This document shows positions 27,449 to 36,048 of a DNA stretch of 64,000 nt, in pieces. The position numbers were made by a program, and so were the translations under genes. Position 1 is the first letter of the stretch. The number at the start of each line of letters is the position of its first letter. The stretch lies in assembly GCA_033875255.1 (NCBI GenBank), contig JAWZSN010000006.1, positions 1 through 64,000 on the forward strand, in the 5' to 3' direction. The notes beneath the pieces are model-generated. The model was not told where the DNA came from and did not search any database. It was given only the letters and a program-made list of their open reading frames with translations. This stretch comes from Marinimicrococcus sp033875255. GTDB lineage: Bacteria; Pseudomonadota; Alphaproteobacteria; Geminicoccales; Geminicoccaceae.

Positions 27449-28891
27449 ATGCAAGAGCAGGTTTCGGTCGATCTCTACATCGACGGCCGCTGGATGCCCG
27501 CCGAGGCGGGCGAGACCGTGAAGATGATCGACCCGGCTACCGAGGAGCAGGTCGGCAGCTTCGCACAGGCCCAGAGCAAGGACGTGCTCAAGGCGATCGA
27601 GGCTGCCGAGCGGGCCTTCGCCACCTGGAGCCAGGTGCCGGCCTGGGAGCGCTCGAACCTGCTGCGCAAGGCGGCCTCGCTGCTGGCCGAGCGCAGCGAG
27701 CAGGTCGCCCGGCGCATCACGCTGGAGTGCGGCAAGCCCTTCGCCCAGGCCAAGGGCGAGGTTCAGGCCTCGGTCGAGTGCATCGACTGGTTCGCCGACG
27801 AGGCGCGCCGCATCTACGGCCAGATCCTGCCGGGCCGCGCCGCCAACAGCCGCTTCACCGCGACCTACGAGCCGGTCGGCGTGGTGGCCGCCTTCACCGC
27901 CTGGAACTTCCCGGTGGTACTGCAGGCCCGCAAGATCGCCCCGGCCCTGGCCGCCGGCTGCACCATCGTCAGCCGCCCGGCCGAGGAAGGCAGCGGTGCG
28001 GTGGCCCTGCTCATCAAGTGCTTCATCGACGCCGGCGTGCCGGCGGGCGTGGTCAATCTGCTGACCGGCACCCCGCAGGTGATCTCCGAGACGGTGATGG
28101 ACAGCGACATCGTCCGCAAGGTCACCTTCACGGGCTCGATTCCGGTGGGCCAGCACCTGATGCGCCGCGCCGCCGACACGGTCAAGCGCATGTCGATGGA
28201 GCTGGGCGGGCACTCGCCGGTGATCGTCCACGAGGACGTCGACCCGGCCAAGGCCGCGATGATCGCCGCCCAGGGCAAGTTCCGCAACAACGGCCAGGTC
28301 TGCGTCTCGCCGACCCGCTTCTATGTTCACGAGAAGCATAAGGACGCCTTCACCGAGAGCTTCCTCGCCGCCGCCAAGGCCATGAAGATGGGCAACGGCT
28401 TCGAGCAGGGCGTCGAGATCGGCCCGCTCATCAATCGCCGCCGTCTCGAGTTCATCGAGCAAATGGTCGAGGACACGAAGAAGGACGGCGGCACGCTGGT
28501 CATGGGCGGCGGTCGCCCGGCCGACATGAACCGCGGCTACTTCTTCGAGCCGACCGTCTTCACCGACGTGCCGGACGATGCGCGGATCATGAACGACGAG
28601 CCCTTCGGCCCGATCGCTCCGCTCACCACCTTCAGCGGCTTCGACGAGGTCATCGAGCGCGCCAACGCCCTGCCCTACGGGCTGGCGGCCTACGTCTTCA
28701 CCGACAGCCTCAAGCTCGCCCAGCAGACCAGCCAGGCCTTGAAGGTCGGCATCGTGGCGGTCAACAACACCGGCGCCGCCACCGCCGAGATGCCGTTCGG
28801 CGGTGTGAAGCATTCGGGCTTCGGCCGCGAGAACGGCTCGCAGGGCCTGCTCGACTATCTGGATGTGAAGTTCACCAACTTCTCGTTCTGA
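27449..28891 (+). CDS. NAD(P)-dependent aldehyde dehydrogenase, succinate-semialdehyde dehydrogenase-like
   Basis: 480 residues from an ATG with GGGGAGGAGG upstream. Family motifs: FTAWNFPVVLQARKIAPAL, general-base Glu in MSMELGGHSPVIV (~residue 255) and nucleophile Cys in NNGQVCVSPTRFYVHE (~residue 289). Also present are NDEPFGPIAPL and the C-terminal MPFGGVKHSGFGRENG. Length and motifs fit GabD-type or alpha-ketoglutaric-semialdehyde dehydrogenases. Its neighbour downstream is an aldolase, so it may oxidise an aldehyde released by that enzyme (inference). Confidence 0.88.
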   Translation: MQEQVSVDLYIDGRWMPAEAGETVKMIDPATEEQVGSFAQAQSKDVLKAIEAAERAFATWSQVPAWERSNLLRKAASLLAERSEQVARRITLECGKPFAQAKGEVQASVECIDWFADEARRIYGQILPGRAANSRFTATYEPVGVVAAFTAWNFPVVLQARKIAPALAAGCTIVSRPAEEGSGAVALLIKCFIDAGVPAGVVNLLTGTPQVISETVMDSDIVRKVTFTGSIPVGQHLMRRAADTVKRMSMELGGHSPVIVHEDVDPAKAAMIAAQGKFRNNGQVCVSPTRFYVHEKHKDAFTESFLAAAKAMKMGNGFEQGVEIGPLINRRRLEFIEQMVEDTKKDGGTLVMGGGRPADMNRGYFFEPTVFTDVPDDARIMNDEPFGPIAPLTTFSGFDEVIERANALPYGLAAYVFTDSLKLAQQTSQALKVGIVAVNNTGAATAEMPFGGVKHSGFGRENGSQGLLDYLDVKFTNFSF

Positions 28892-28987
28892 TCCAGGCAT
28901 GACGGCGGGCGGGATCTTTCCGCCCGCCACCGCCTGCGGCCGGCCCCGCGCGCCCAAGAACAAAGCGATCAGAAAAGAGGCTCAGCA

Positions 28988-29770
28988 ATGACTGTAGCGG
29001 ACCTGCACGCGCGCATGCGCGCGGGCGAGACGTTCCTCGGCCTGGGTGTGCGCCTCGCACGCTCCACCGAGGTGGCGCAGGTGGCCAAGGCCTGCGGCTT
29101 CGACTGGCTCTTCATCGATATGGAGCACTGCTCCCTCGATCCCGACATGGCAGCGCAGATGGCCATGGCGGCGGAGGGCGCCGGCCTGCTCTCGCTGGTG
29201 CGCGTGCCCGGCCACGAGCCCACCATCGCCTCGCGGATCCTCGACAACGGGGCCGGCGGCATCGTCGTGCCGCATGTCGACAGTCCCGAGGAGATCCGCC
29301 CGATCATCGAGCGCTGCAAGTTCGCGCCGGTGGGACGGCGCTCGATGGGCGGGGCCTTGCCCCAGCTTGCCTACGGCGCGCTGCCGGCCGAGGAGCACAT
29401 GCGCGCCACCAACGCCAACACGATGATCGTCGCCATGATCGAATCGCCCAAGGCGGTCGAGAACGCCGCGGCCATCGCGGCGATGGACGGCGTGGACATG
29501 CTGCTGGTGGGCTCCAACGATCTCGCCATGGAGATGGGCATCCCGGGCGATCTGGGGAACCCGCGCATGGAGGAGGCCTATCGGCAGGTGATCGACGCGG
29601 CCGGGCGCAGCGGCAAGCTGGCCGGCCTGGGCGGCATCTACTCCAGGCCGCTGCTGGAGCGGTATCTGCCGCTGGGCTTCCGCCTCGTGCTGGCCGGCTC
29701 CGACATGAGCTTCGTGCTGGCCGGCGGGCGCGAGCGGGTGGCCCTCTCCCGCGACATACTGCGCGGCTGA
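28988..29770 (+). CDS. HpcH/HpaI aldolase family protein
   Basis: 260 residues. Class II metal-dependent aldolase features: DWLFIDMEHCSLDPDMAA, GAGGIVVPHVDSPEE, IVAMIESPKAVENAAAIA and LLVGSNDLAMEMG. These carry the Glu and Asp metal ligands and the Arg/His pair expected for HpaI-type 2-keto-3-deoxy acid aldolases. It cleaves a 4-hydroxy-2-oxo acid to pyruvate and an aldehyde. Located between an aldehyde dehydrogenase and ureidoglycolate lyase, it is likely part of a catabolic set for a keto- or ureido-acid. Confidence 0.88.
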   Translation: MTVADLHARMRAGETFLGLGVRLARSTEVAQVAKACGFDWLFIDMEHCSLDPDMAAQMAMAAEGAGLLSLVRVPGHEPTIASRILDNGAGGIVVPHVDSPEEIRPIIERCKFAPVGRRSMGGALPQLAYGALPAEEHMRATNANTMIVAMIESPKAVENAAAIAAMDGVDMLLVGSNDLAMEMGIPGDLGNPRMEEAYRQVIDAAGRSGKLAGLGGIYSRPLLERYLPLGFRLVLAGSDMSFVLAGGRERVALSRDILRG

Positions 29771-29777
29771 GCCCGCC

Positions 29778-30269
29778 ATGCTCCGGGCCCGCCCCCTCGC
29801 CGCCGACGCTTTCGCGCCCTTCGGCGCAGTCATCGAGGCGGGCGGCGGGCCGGGCATTCCCGTCAACGCCGGCACGGCCGTCCGGCTCGACCAGCGGGCG
29901 GGCTTCGGCCACGCCACCGGCAGCGCCCTTCCGATCCTGGCGGTCTACCGCTGCCAGCCGCAGGTGCCGCCTCTGGAGGTGCCGCTCGTGGAGCGGCATC
30001 CCTTCTCCAGCCAGACCTTCCTGCCGATGGGGCCCGGACGCTACCTCGTCGTGGTCCTTCCGTCGCTTCCCGGCGGCGCGCCCGACCCGGCCGGCGCCAT
30101 GGCGTTCCTGGCCAGCGGCCGGCAGGGCGTCACCTACGCTGCCAGCACCTGGCACAGCCCGATGATCGCGCTCGACCGCGAGAGCGACTTCGCCATGCTG
30201 ATGTGGGAGTCCGGTAGCGGCGACACGGAGATCTTTCCCCTCGACCGGCCCCTCGACGTGATGCCCTGA
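29778..30269 (+). CDS. allA: Ureidoglycolate lyase
   Basis: 163 residues, the normal AllA length. The N-terminus RPLAADAFAPFGAVIEA and the conserved VERHPFSSQTFLPMG, followed by VTYAASTWHSPMIAL, are diagnostic of the cupin-type ureidoglycolate lyase family. The reaction is ureidoglycolate to glyoxylate plus urea at the end of purine/allantoin breakdown. The gene starts seven bases after the aldolase stop. No other allantoin gene is in the window, so use on a related ureido- or carbamoyl acid is possible. Confidence 0.85.
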   Translation: MLRARPLAADAFAPFGAVIEAGGGPGIPVNAGTAVRLDQRAGFGHATGSALPILAVYRCQPQVPPLEVPLVERHPFSSQTFLPMGPGRYLVVVLPSLPGGAPDPAGAMAFLASGRQGVTYAASTWHSPMIALDRESDFAMLMWESGSGDTEIFPLDRPLDVMP

Positions 30270-30292
30270 CGCCTCGATCCCCGGGGATCCCC

Positions 30293-31179
30293 GTGCAGCT
30301 CGACACAGGCTTCGTGCGCGCCCGCTTTGCCGGCCTCGCCTCCGGCTGGGCCTTCATGGACAATGCCGGGGGCAGCCACGTGCTGGCCGGGGTCGCGGAC
30401 CGGGTCCGAGACTTCCTGCTTTCCGTGCCGGTGCAGCACGGCGCCTCCTACGAGCCTTCCGTCCGCGCCGGCGCCATGGTGGCCGGGGCAACGGCTCCAG
30501 CACGCTTCTTTTGCAGCAGCTGGCGCAGGCCCTGGCGGTGGAGATCCGCCCTGGCGACGAGATCGTGCTCACCGACGTCGACCACGAATCGAACACCGAT
30601 CCCTGGCACCGGCTGGCGCGGGACGCGGAGCTCCGGGTCTGGCGCATCGATCCGGAGCGCCTCGAGCTGGAGCCGGAGGCGCTCGAGGCGCTGCTCTCGC
30701 CGCGCACGCGGCTGGTCTGCATCACGCACTGCTCGAACGTCCCGGGCACGATGATGCCGGTGGCGGAGATCGCCCGGCGGGCGCCGGGTACGGGCGCCAT
30801 CCCCGCCTATCTCGACGAACTCGCCCGGCATCATGGCGCACCCGATCCCTTCGCGGTGATCGGGGCGCAGGAGGAGGCGCTCTCTGCCCGGCTGCTCGAC
30901 TATCTGTGCTGCCGCAGCGACGTGCGCATCATCGGCCGGCGCGAGCCGGATCGTGCGATCCGCGTGCCGACCATCAGCTTCGTGGCAAGGAACCGCCTCT
31001 CCTCGGACATCGTGGCGGTGACCGACCGGCACCGCATCGGCATCCGTCACGGCGACTTCTACGCCCGCGAGCCGGTGCACAACCTCGGTCTGGCCGAGCG
31101 GCACGGCGTAGTGCGGGTCTCGATGATCCACGACAACACGGCTGCCGAGGTGGACAGGCTCGTTGCGGCGCTGGACTAG
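30293..31179 (+). pseudogene. Decayed class V aminotransferase / cysteine desulfurase-like gene
   Basis: It opens with GTG and DTGFVRARFAGLASGWAFMD, NAGGSHVLAGVADRV and VQHGASYEPSVRAG, the typical N-terminus. It then loses frame at about 30485-30505, resuming one frame over with NGSSTLLLQQLAQALAVE, EIVLTDVDHESN and TRLVCITHCSNVPGT. A second, in-frame loss removes about 100 residues between VAEIARR and LDELARHHGAP. That loss takes the PLP-binding lysine (expected in an SFYK-type motif). The C-terminus (RHRIGIRHGDFYA, GVVRVSMIHDNT) is intact. Two deletions in a once normal gene make it non-functional. Confidence 0.85.
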
Positions 31180-31214
31180 GCGTTTTCGGCCGGGCACCCA
31201 TCCGCGCGGGTGTT

Positions 31215-31243
31215 TTGACGCGACGCGAGAGGATCGCCACTAT
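31215..31243 (+). promoter_or_regulatory. Candidate sigma-70 promoter of the TRAP operon
   Basis: TTGACG at 31215-31220 and a weak CACTAT at 31238-31243 with a 17-base spacer, about 50 bp before the DctP start. A short CACCC / GGGTG hairpin followed by TTTT just upstream could end transcription from the pseudogene. Confidence 0.35.
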
Positions 31244-31293
31244 CCCGCTGGGCCAGCGGCGCGAGCGCCGCCACGAACGTCAGGGAGCACAAG

Positions 31294-32307
31294 ATGCGAT
31301 TCCTCAAGGATCTCATGGCGGCTGCCGCCGTCTCGCTCGTCGCGGTCACGGCGCATGCCGCCGACTACAAGAACGAGTACAAGATCTCGACGGTGGTCGG
31401 AAAGCCGTTCCCCTGGGGGCTCTCGGCCGAGCGCTGGGCCGAGCTGGTGGAAGAGCGCACCGACGGCCGGATCAAGATGAAGGTCTATCCCGGCGCCCAG
31501 CTCGTCCAGGGCGACCAGACCAAGGAATTCACGGCCATCCGCCAGGGCATCATCGACATGGCGGTGGGCTCGACCATCAACTGGTCGCCGCAGGTCAAGG
31601 AGCTCAACCTCTTCTCCCTGCCCTTCTTGATGCCCGACTACGAGGCCATCGACGCGCTGACCCAGGGCGAGGTCGGCGAGACGATCTTCGAGGCGATCGA
31701 CGCCAAGGGCGTGCTGCCGCTGGCGTGGAGCGAGAACGGTTTTCGCGAGCTGAGCAACTCGAAGCATCCGGTGCGCACGCCCGAGGATCTGGCGGGCCTC
31801 AAGATCCGCGTGGTGGGCTCGCCCCTCTACAACGACACCTTCACCGCGCTCGGCGCCAACCCGACGCAGATGAGCTGGGCCGACGCCCAGCCGGCACTGA
31901 GCACCGGGGCGGTCGATGGGCAGGAGAACCCGATGGCCATCTACGGGGCGGCCAAGCTCTACACGCTGGGCCAGACCCATCTGACCATGTGGCGCTACGT
32001 GGCCGATCCGCTGGTCATGGCGGTGAGCAAGCGGGTCTGGGAGACCTTCACCCCCGAGGACCAGGCGATCGTCCGCGAGGCCGCCATCGAGGCCGGCCGC
32101 TACGGCGTCGAGCTCGCCCGCGAGGGGCTGACCGGCGAGAATCCCGCCTATCTCGAGGAGCTCCGGGGGCTGGGCGTGGAGGTGGTCGAGCCGACGGCCG
32201 AGGAGCGGGCGAAGTTCGTGGCGGCGACCCGGCCGGTCTACGAGGCCTGGAAGGAGAAGATCGGCGCGGAGCTGGTCGAGAGCGCCGAGCAGGCGATCGG
32301 CAAGTGA
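31294..32307 (+). CDS. TRAP transporter substrate-binding protein (DctP family)
   Basis: 337 residues with GGGAG before the ATG. Signal peptide MRFLKDLMAAAAVSLVAVTA cleaved near AHAADY. Features of DctP proteins: YPGAQLVQGDQTKEFTAIRQ, LFSLPFLMPDYEAI, and the Arg-containing LAGLKIRVVGSPLYNDTFTA that normally binds a carboxylate. SWADAQPALSTGAVDGQENP is the usual 'EVYTALQTGVVDGQEN' equivalent. It binds an organic acid in the periplasm for the DctQM pair that follows. Confidence 0.93.
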   Translation: MRFLKDLMAAAAVSLVAVTAHAADYKNEYKISTVVGKPFPWGLSAERWAELVEERTDGRIKMKVYPGAQLVQGDQTKEFTAIRQGIIDMAVGSTINWSPQVKELNLFSLPFLMPDYEAIDALTQGEVGETIFEAIDAKGVLPLAWSENGFRELSNSKHPVRTPEDLAGLKIRVVGSPLYNDTFTALGANPTQMSWADAQPALSTGAVDGQENPMAIYGAAKLYTLGQTHLTMWRYVADPLVMAVSKRVWETFTPEDQAIVREAAIEAGRYGVELAREGLTGENPAYLEELRGLGVEVVEPTAEERAKFVAATRPVYEAWKEKIGAELVESAEQAIGK

Positions 32308-32328
32308 TGCGCCGACGCTGAGCCCGTC

Positions 32329-32823
32329 ATGATCGGGGAGCCCTTGCCGGAGGCGGAGCGGCCACGCGTGCCGCTGCGCCTCGAGGAGGCGCTGGGGGCG
32401 CTCGCCATGGCGCTCCTTTGCGCCATCAGCTTCGCCAACGTGCTGGTGCGCTACCTCACCAGCGCCTCCTTCGCCTTCACCGAGGAATATTCCGTCTTCT
32501 TGCTGGTGGTGATGACCTTCGCCGGCGCGGCGCTGGCCTTTGCTACCGACGGGCATGTGCGGATCACCGTGCTCGAGAACCGCCTCGAGCCCGCCGGTCG
32601 TCTCCTTTGCCGGCTGCTGGCGCTGGCGGCGACCAGCACGGTGCTGGGCCTGGTGATCTGGTACGGCGCGCTGCTGGCCCTCGACCAGTGGGAGTTCGAG
32701 GAGACCTCGCCGGGGCTGGGCTACCCCCAGTGGCTCTACACCATGTGGCTGCCGGTCCTGGGGGCGGTCTGCCTGCTGCGCGCCTGGGGCAGCGCCTGGC
32801 GCAGCCTGCGGAGCCTCGCCTGA
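32329..32823 (+). CDS. TRAP transporter small permease (DctQ)
   Basis: 164 residues with four predicted TM helices. The conserved region of DctQ is ISFANVLVRYLTSASFAFTE with EEYSVFLLVVMTFAGAALAF following. The stop overlaps the DctM start by one base (TGATG). It works with the large permease in sodium-coupled uptake. Confidence 0.9.
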   Translation: MIGEPLPEAERPRVPLRLEEALGALAMALLCAISFANVLVRYLTSASFAFTEEYSVFLLVVMTFAGAALAFATDGHVRITVLENRLEPAGRLLCRLLALAATSTVLGLVIWYGALLALDQWEFEETSPGLGYPQWLYTMWLPVLGAVCLLRAWGSAWRSLRSLA

Positions 32824-34121
32824 TGGGCGCCGAGCTCGCCATGCTGCTGGCCTTCGCACTGCTGCTGGTGACCGGCGCGCCGATCGCCATCGCCCTGGCG
32901 CTGGGCGGAATCGTCGGCATCTGGCTGGGGCTGGACCAGATGGCCCTGCAGATGGTCGGCACCAACAGCTATAACGGCATCGCCAAATACCCGCTCATCG
33001 CCATCCCGCTCTTCGTGCTCACCGGCATGGCCTTCGAGCGCTCGGGGGTGGCGGAGCGGCTGGTGGCCTTCGCCCAGGCGCTGGTCGGCCCGCGCCGCGG
33101 CGGCCTCGCCGTGGTGGCGATCCTGGTGTGCATGGTGATGGGCGGCATGTCGGGCTCGGGCCCGGCCGATGCTGCCGCGGTGGCCACCGTGATGCTCCCC
33201 AGCATGACCCGCGCCGGCTATCCCCGCGCCTTCTCCGGCAGCGTGATCGCGGCCTCCGCCTCCACCGCCATCCTCATCCCGCCCTCGATCGCGCTCATCG
33301 TCTATGCGGTGCTGGTGCCGGGCATCGATCTGCGCGCCCTCTTCGCCGCCGGCCTGGTGCCGGGCGTGCTGGCCGGGCTGGCGCTGATCCTGCCTACCAT
33401 GCTGATCTCGAGGAAGCGCGACTTCGGCGCCGCCGAGGGTACCGAGCGGCCGCCCTTGTGGCCGGCCTTCAAGGCGGCCCTGCCCGGCCTGTTCGCCCCG
33501 GTGCTGATCCTGGGCGGCCTGCGCACGGGCATCTTCACCCCCACCGAGACCGCCGCCGTGGCCGCCGTCTACGGCATGGCGGTGGGCACGTTCTTCTACC
33601 GCACGCTGGGCCTGGGAGAGCTCTACCGGATCCTCGCCGATTCCGCCGCCGTCTCCGCCGTCATCATGTTCATCATCTCGCTGGCCGGCATCTTCGCCTG
33701 GGCCGGCAGCACGCTGGGCGCCTTCGACAGCGCCGCCGGCGCCCTGCTCGGCACCACCGACAACCCGGCCATCCTGCTCCTGCTCATCATGGTGGTGCTG
33801 CTGGCAGCCGGCATGCTGCTGGACGGGATCTCGATCTACCTCATCACCCTGCCCCTGCTGATGCCGATCGCCAGCGCCATGGAGTGGAACCTGGTGTGGT
33901 TCGGCGTGCTCATGGCGATGAACATCGCCATCGGCCAGTTCACCCCGCCCGTGGCCGTGAACCTGATGGTCACCACCCGCATCGCCGGCGTCGGCATGGA
34001 GGAGACGCTGCGCTGGACCTTCTGGCTGGTCCTCTCCATGACCGCCGCCCTTCTCCTCGTGATCCTCGTCCCGGGCCTGGCCCTCTGGCTGCCCGAGGCG
34101 CTGGGCTACATCGTCCACTGA
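32823..34121 (+). CDS. TRAP transporter large permease (DctM)
   Basis: 432 residues, about twelve TM helices. Typical motifs: GTNSYNGIAKYPLIAIPLFV, MGGMSGSGPADAAAVATVM, ASASTAILIPPSIALIVYAV, TPTETAAVAAVYG and GQFTPPVAVNLMV. Full length for the family. It imports the DctP-bound acid across the inner membrane. Twenty-six bases separate it from the M81 peptidase gene. Confidence 0.94.
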   Translation: MGAELAMLLAFALLLVTGAPIAIALALGGIVGIWLGLDQMALQMVGTNSYNGIAKYPLIAIPLFVLTGMAFERSGVAERLVAFAQALVGPRRGGLAVVAILVCMVMGGMSGSGPADAAAVATVMLPSMTRAGYPRAFSGSVIAASASTAILIPPSIALIVYAVLVPGIDLRALFAAGLVPGVLAGLALILPTMLISRKRDFGAAEGTERPPLWPAFKAALPGLFAPVLILGGLRTGIFTPTETAAVAAVYGMAVGTFFYRTLGLGELYRILADSAAVSAVIMFIISLAGIFAWAGSTLGAFDSAAGALLGTTDNPAILLLLIMVVLLAAGMLLDGISIYLITLPLLMPIASAMEWNLVWFGVLMAMNIAIGQFTPPVAVNLMVTTRIAGVGMEETLRWTFWLVLSMTAALLLVILVPGLALWLPEALGYIVH

Positions 34122-34147
34122 CCCACGCTTCAAGGAGCATCCCCGAC

Positions 34148-35683
34148 GTGACCGGCCCCCGCATCGCCCTGATGGGCTTCATGCTCGAGACCAACGGCTT
34201 CGCCCCCGTCGCCACCGAGGAGGAGTTCCGCGAGAAGCTGTGGATGGAGGGCCAGGATCTCCTGGCCGACATCCGCGGCGAGGCCAGCCGCGATCCGGGC
34301 GGCCTTTGCGGCTTCGCGGCGTCCATGGACGAGGCCGGCCCCTGGACCCCGGTGCCGCTCACCATCACCTCGGCCTCGGCCAGCGGCCCCGCCGACCAGG
34401 CCTTCTTCGAGCGCTACGTGGCCCGCATCCGCCGCGAGCTCGAGGCGGCCATGCCGCTCGACGGCGTCTATATCGAGGCGCACGGTGCCGCCTCGGCCAC
34501 CGGCGACTTCGACCCCGACGGCACGCTGTTTGCCGCCGTGCGCGAGGTGGTGGGCCCCGACGTCAAGGTGATCGCCACCCTCGACCTCCACGCCAATGTC
34601 GGGCCGCGCATGGTCGAGGCCACCGACATGCTCATCGCCTTCCTCACCAACCCGCACGTCGACATGTACGAGCGTGGCGTCGAGGCGGCGGCGGCGATGC
34701 GCGAGCTGCTGGCCGGCACGAGGACGAAAAAGGCCTTCGTGAAGCTGCCGATCCTGCCGCCCTCGGTGGCACTGCTCACCGCCCGCGGCCCCTACGCCGA
34801 CGCCATCAACCGCGGCCAGGCGATGGTCGGCGGGCCCATCATGAACGTCTCGATCTGCGGCAACTTCTCGCTCGCCGACTCGCCCAAGAACGGAATCAGC
34901 GTCACCGTCACCGCGCGCGGGGCCCAGCAGGCCGCCGACCGCGTGGCGCGCGAGCTGGCCGCCGGCATCTGGGCCGACCGCGAGCGCTTCCAGGCGAACC
35001 TCACCCCCATCGCCGAGGCGGTCGCCATGATGAAGGCGGCCTGCGCCGATCCCTCCCTGCCCGCTCTGCTCTTCGCCGACGTGGCCGACAATCCCGGCGG
35101 CGGTGCCCGCGGCAACACCACTGACCTCCTGGCGGCCTTCCTCGAGACCGACATCGAGAACGTCGCCTTCGCCATCCACTACGACCGCCCCCTCGCCGCC
35201 GAGGCGCACCGCCTGGGCGTCGGCGCCCGCTTCATGGCGCACCTCAATAGCGAGGAGAGCGCCCCCGGCTCGAAGCCGCTCGAGGTCCAGGCCGAGGTGA
35301 TTGCGCTGAGCGACGGAACGTTCGTCGGCCGCCGCGGCATGATGGCCGGCCGCACCGTGAGCTACGGCCCCACCGCCCGCCTGCGCCTCGCCGGCCGCAT
35401 CGACATCGTCGTGGTCTCGGTCCGCCAGCAATGCGCCGACCCCATGACCTTCGAGCATCTCGGCATCGACCTCCAGGCCGTCCGCGGCATCGCCGTCAAA
35501 TCCCGCGGCCACTTCCGCGCCGGCTTCGACGACCTCTTCCCCGACGCCCAGACCATCGAGATCGACGGCCCGGGCCTGGTGACGCCGATGCTGGCGCGCG
35601 TGCCGTTCCGCAACGTGCCGCGGCCGCTCTGGCCGCTCGATCCGGACATGACGTGGAGCGTGCCGGAGAAGGTGGCGGTGTGA
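34148..35683 (+). CDS. M81 family metallopeptidase (MlrC/microcystinase C-like)
   Basis: 511 residues from GTG with AAGGAG ten bases upstream. The N-terminal M81 domain shows IALMGFMLETNGFAPV, IEAHGAASATGDFDPDGTLF and VIATLDLHANVGPRMVEA, with His and Asp metal-ligand candidates. The C-terminal half is the MlrC_C domain (FADVADNPGGGARGNTTDLL, VVSVRQQCADPMTFEHLGID). Characterised MlrC cleaves linearised microcystin products; most relatives have unknown substrates. Placement directly after a TRAP transporter suggests it hydrolyses an amide in the imported acid. Confidence 0.88.
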   Translation: MTGPRIALMGFMLETNGFAPVATEEEFREKLWMEGQDLLADIRGEASRDPGGLCGFAASMDEAGPWTPVPLTITSASASGPADQAFFERYVARIRRELEAAMPLDGVYIEAHGAASATGDFDPDGTLFAAVREVVGPDVKVIATLDLHANVGPRMVEATDMLIAFLTNPHVDMYERGVEAAAAMRELLAGTRTKKAFVKLPILPPSVALLTARGPYADAINRGQAMVGGPIMNVSICGNFSLADSPKNGISVTVTARGAQQAADRVARELAAGIWADRERFQANLTPIAEAVAMMKAACADPSLPALLFADVADNPGGGARGNTTDLLAAFLETDIENVAFAIHYDRPLAAEAHRLGVGARFMAHLNSEESAPGSKPLEVQAEVIALSDGTFVGRRGMMAGRTVSYGPTARLRLAGRIDIVVVSVRQQCADPMTFEHLGIDLQAVRGIAVKSRGHFRAGFDDLFPDAQTIEIDGPGLVTPMLARVPFRNVPRPLWPLDPDMTWSVPEKVAV

Positions 35684-36048
35684 GCAGTTTTCGCGGCAGC
35701 CCCTCCTGCAGATCGCACCCCTACAGAAAGCCGGGCCCTTGCACTATGGTAAGGGCATGCGGCGGCCACATCGTGCCGGCGTATGCTGCCCTCAAAGTGA
35801 TCACGGCGCCTGTTGGTCGTATTTGCCTGTCCCCTCGCCTGCGAGGCAACCTCGTACGCCGGGTCCAACGCCTTGCGTCCCTCCCTTCCCGCAGTCCCGT
35901 TGACGTATGATATTCTCACCAATCCAAGCTTGTTCTCCCCACCGTGGATGCCGGCACGGCCCGAGGAAAGAATGAAGCCGCGATCGCTTGCGTATGAGCG
36001 CCATCCATGCCAAGCCGCGAAACCTTCACCTGCATCGGACGGAATGAG
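35684..36048. other. Left junction of the AT-richer island, no gene recognised
   Basis: 365 bases in which composition drops from the strongly GC-biased neighbours to a more even mix. A TTGACG at about 35900 lacks a good -10 partner at normal spacing. An ATG at 36007 is in frame with the island's first gene but has no ribosome site. I saw no tRNA end, integrase, or repeat matching the right side of the island. Confidence 0.5.
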
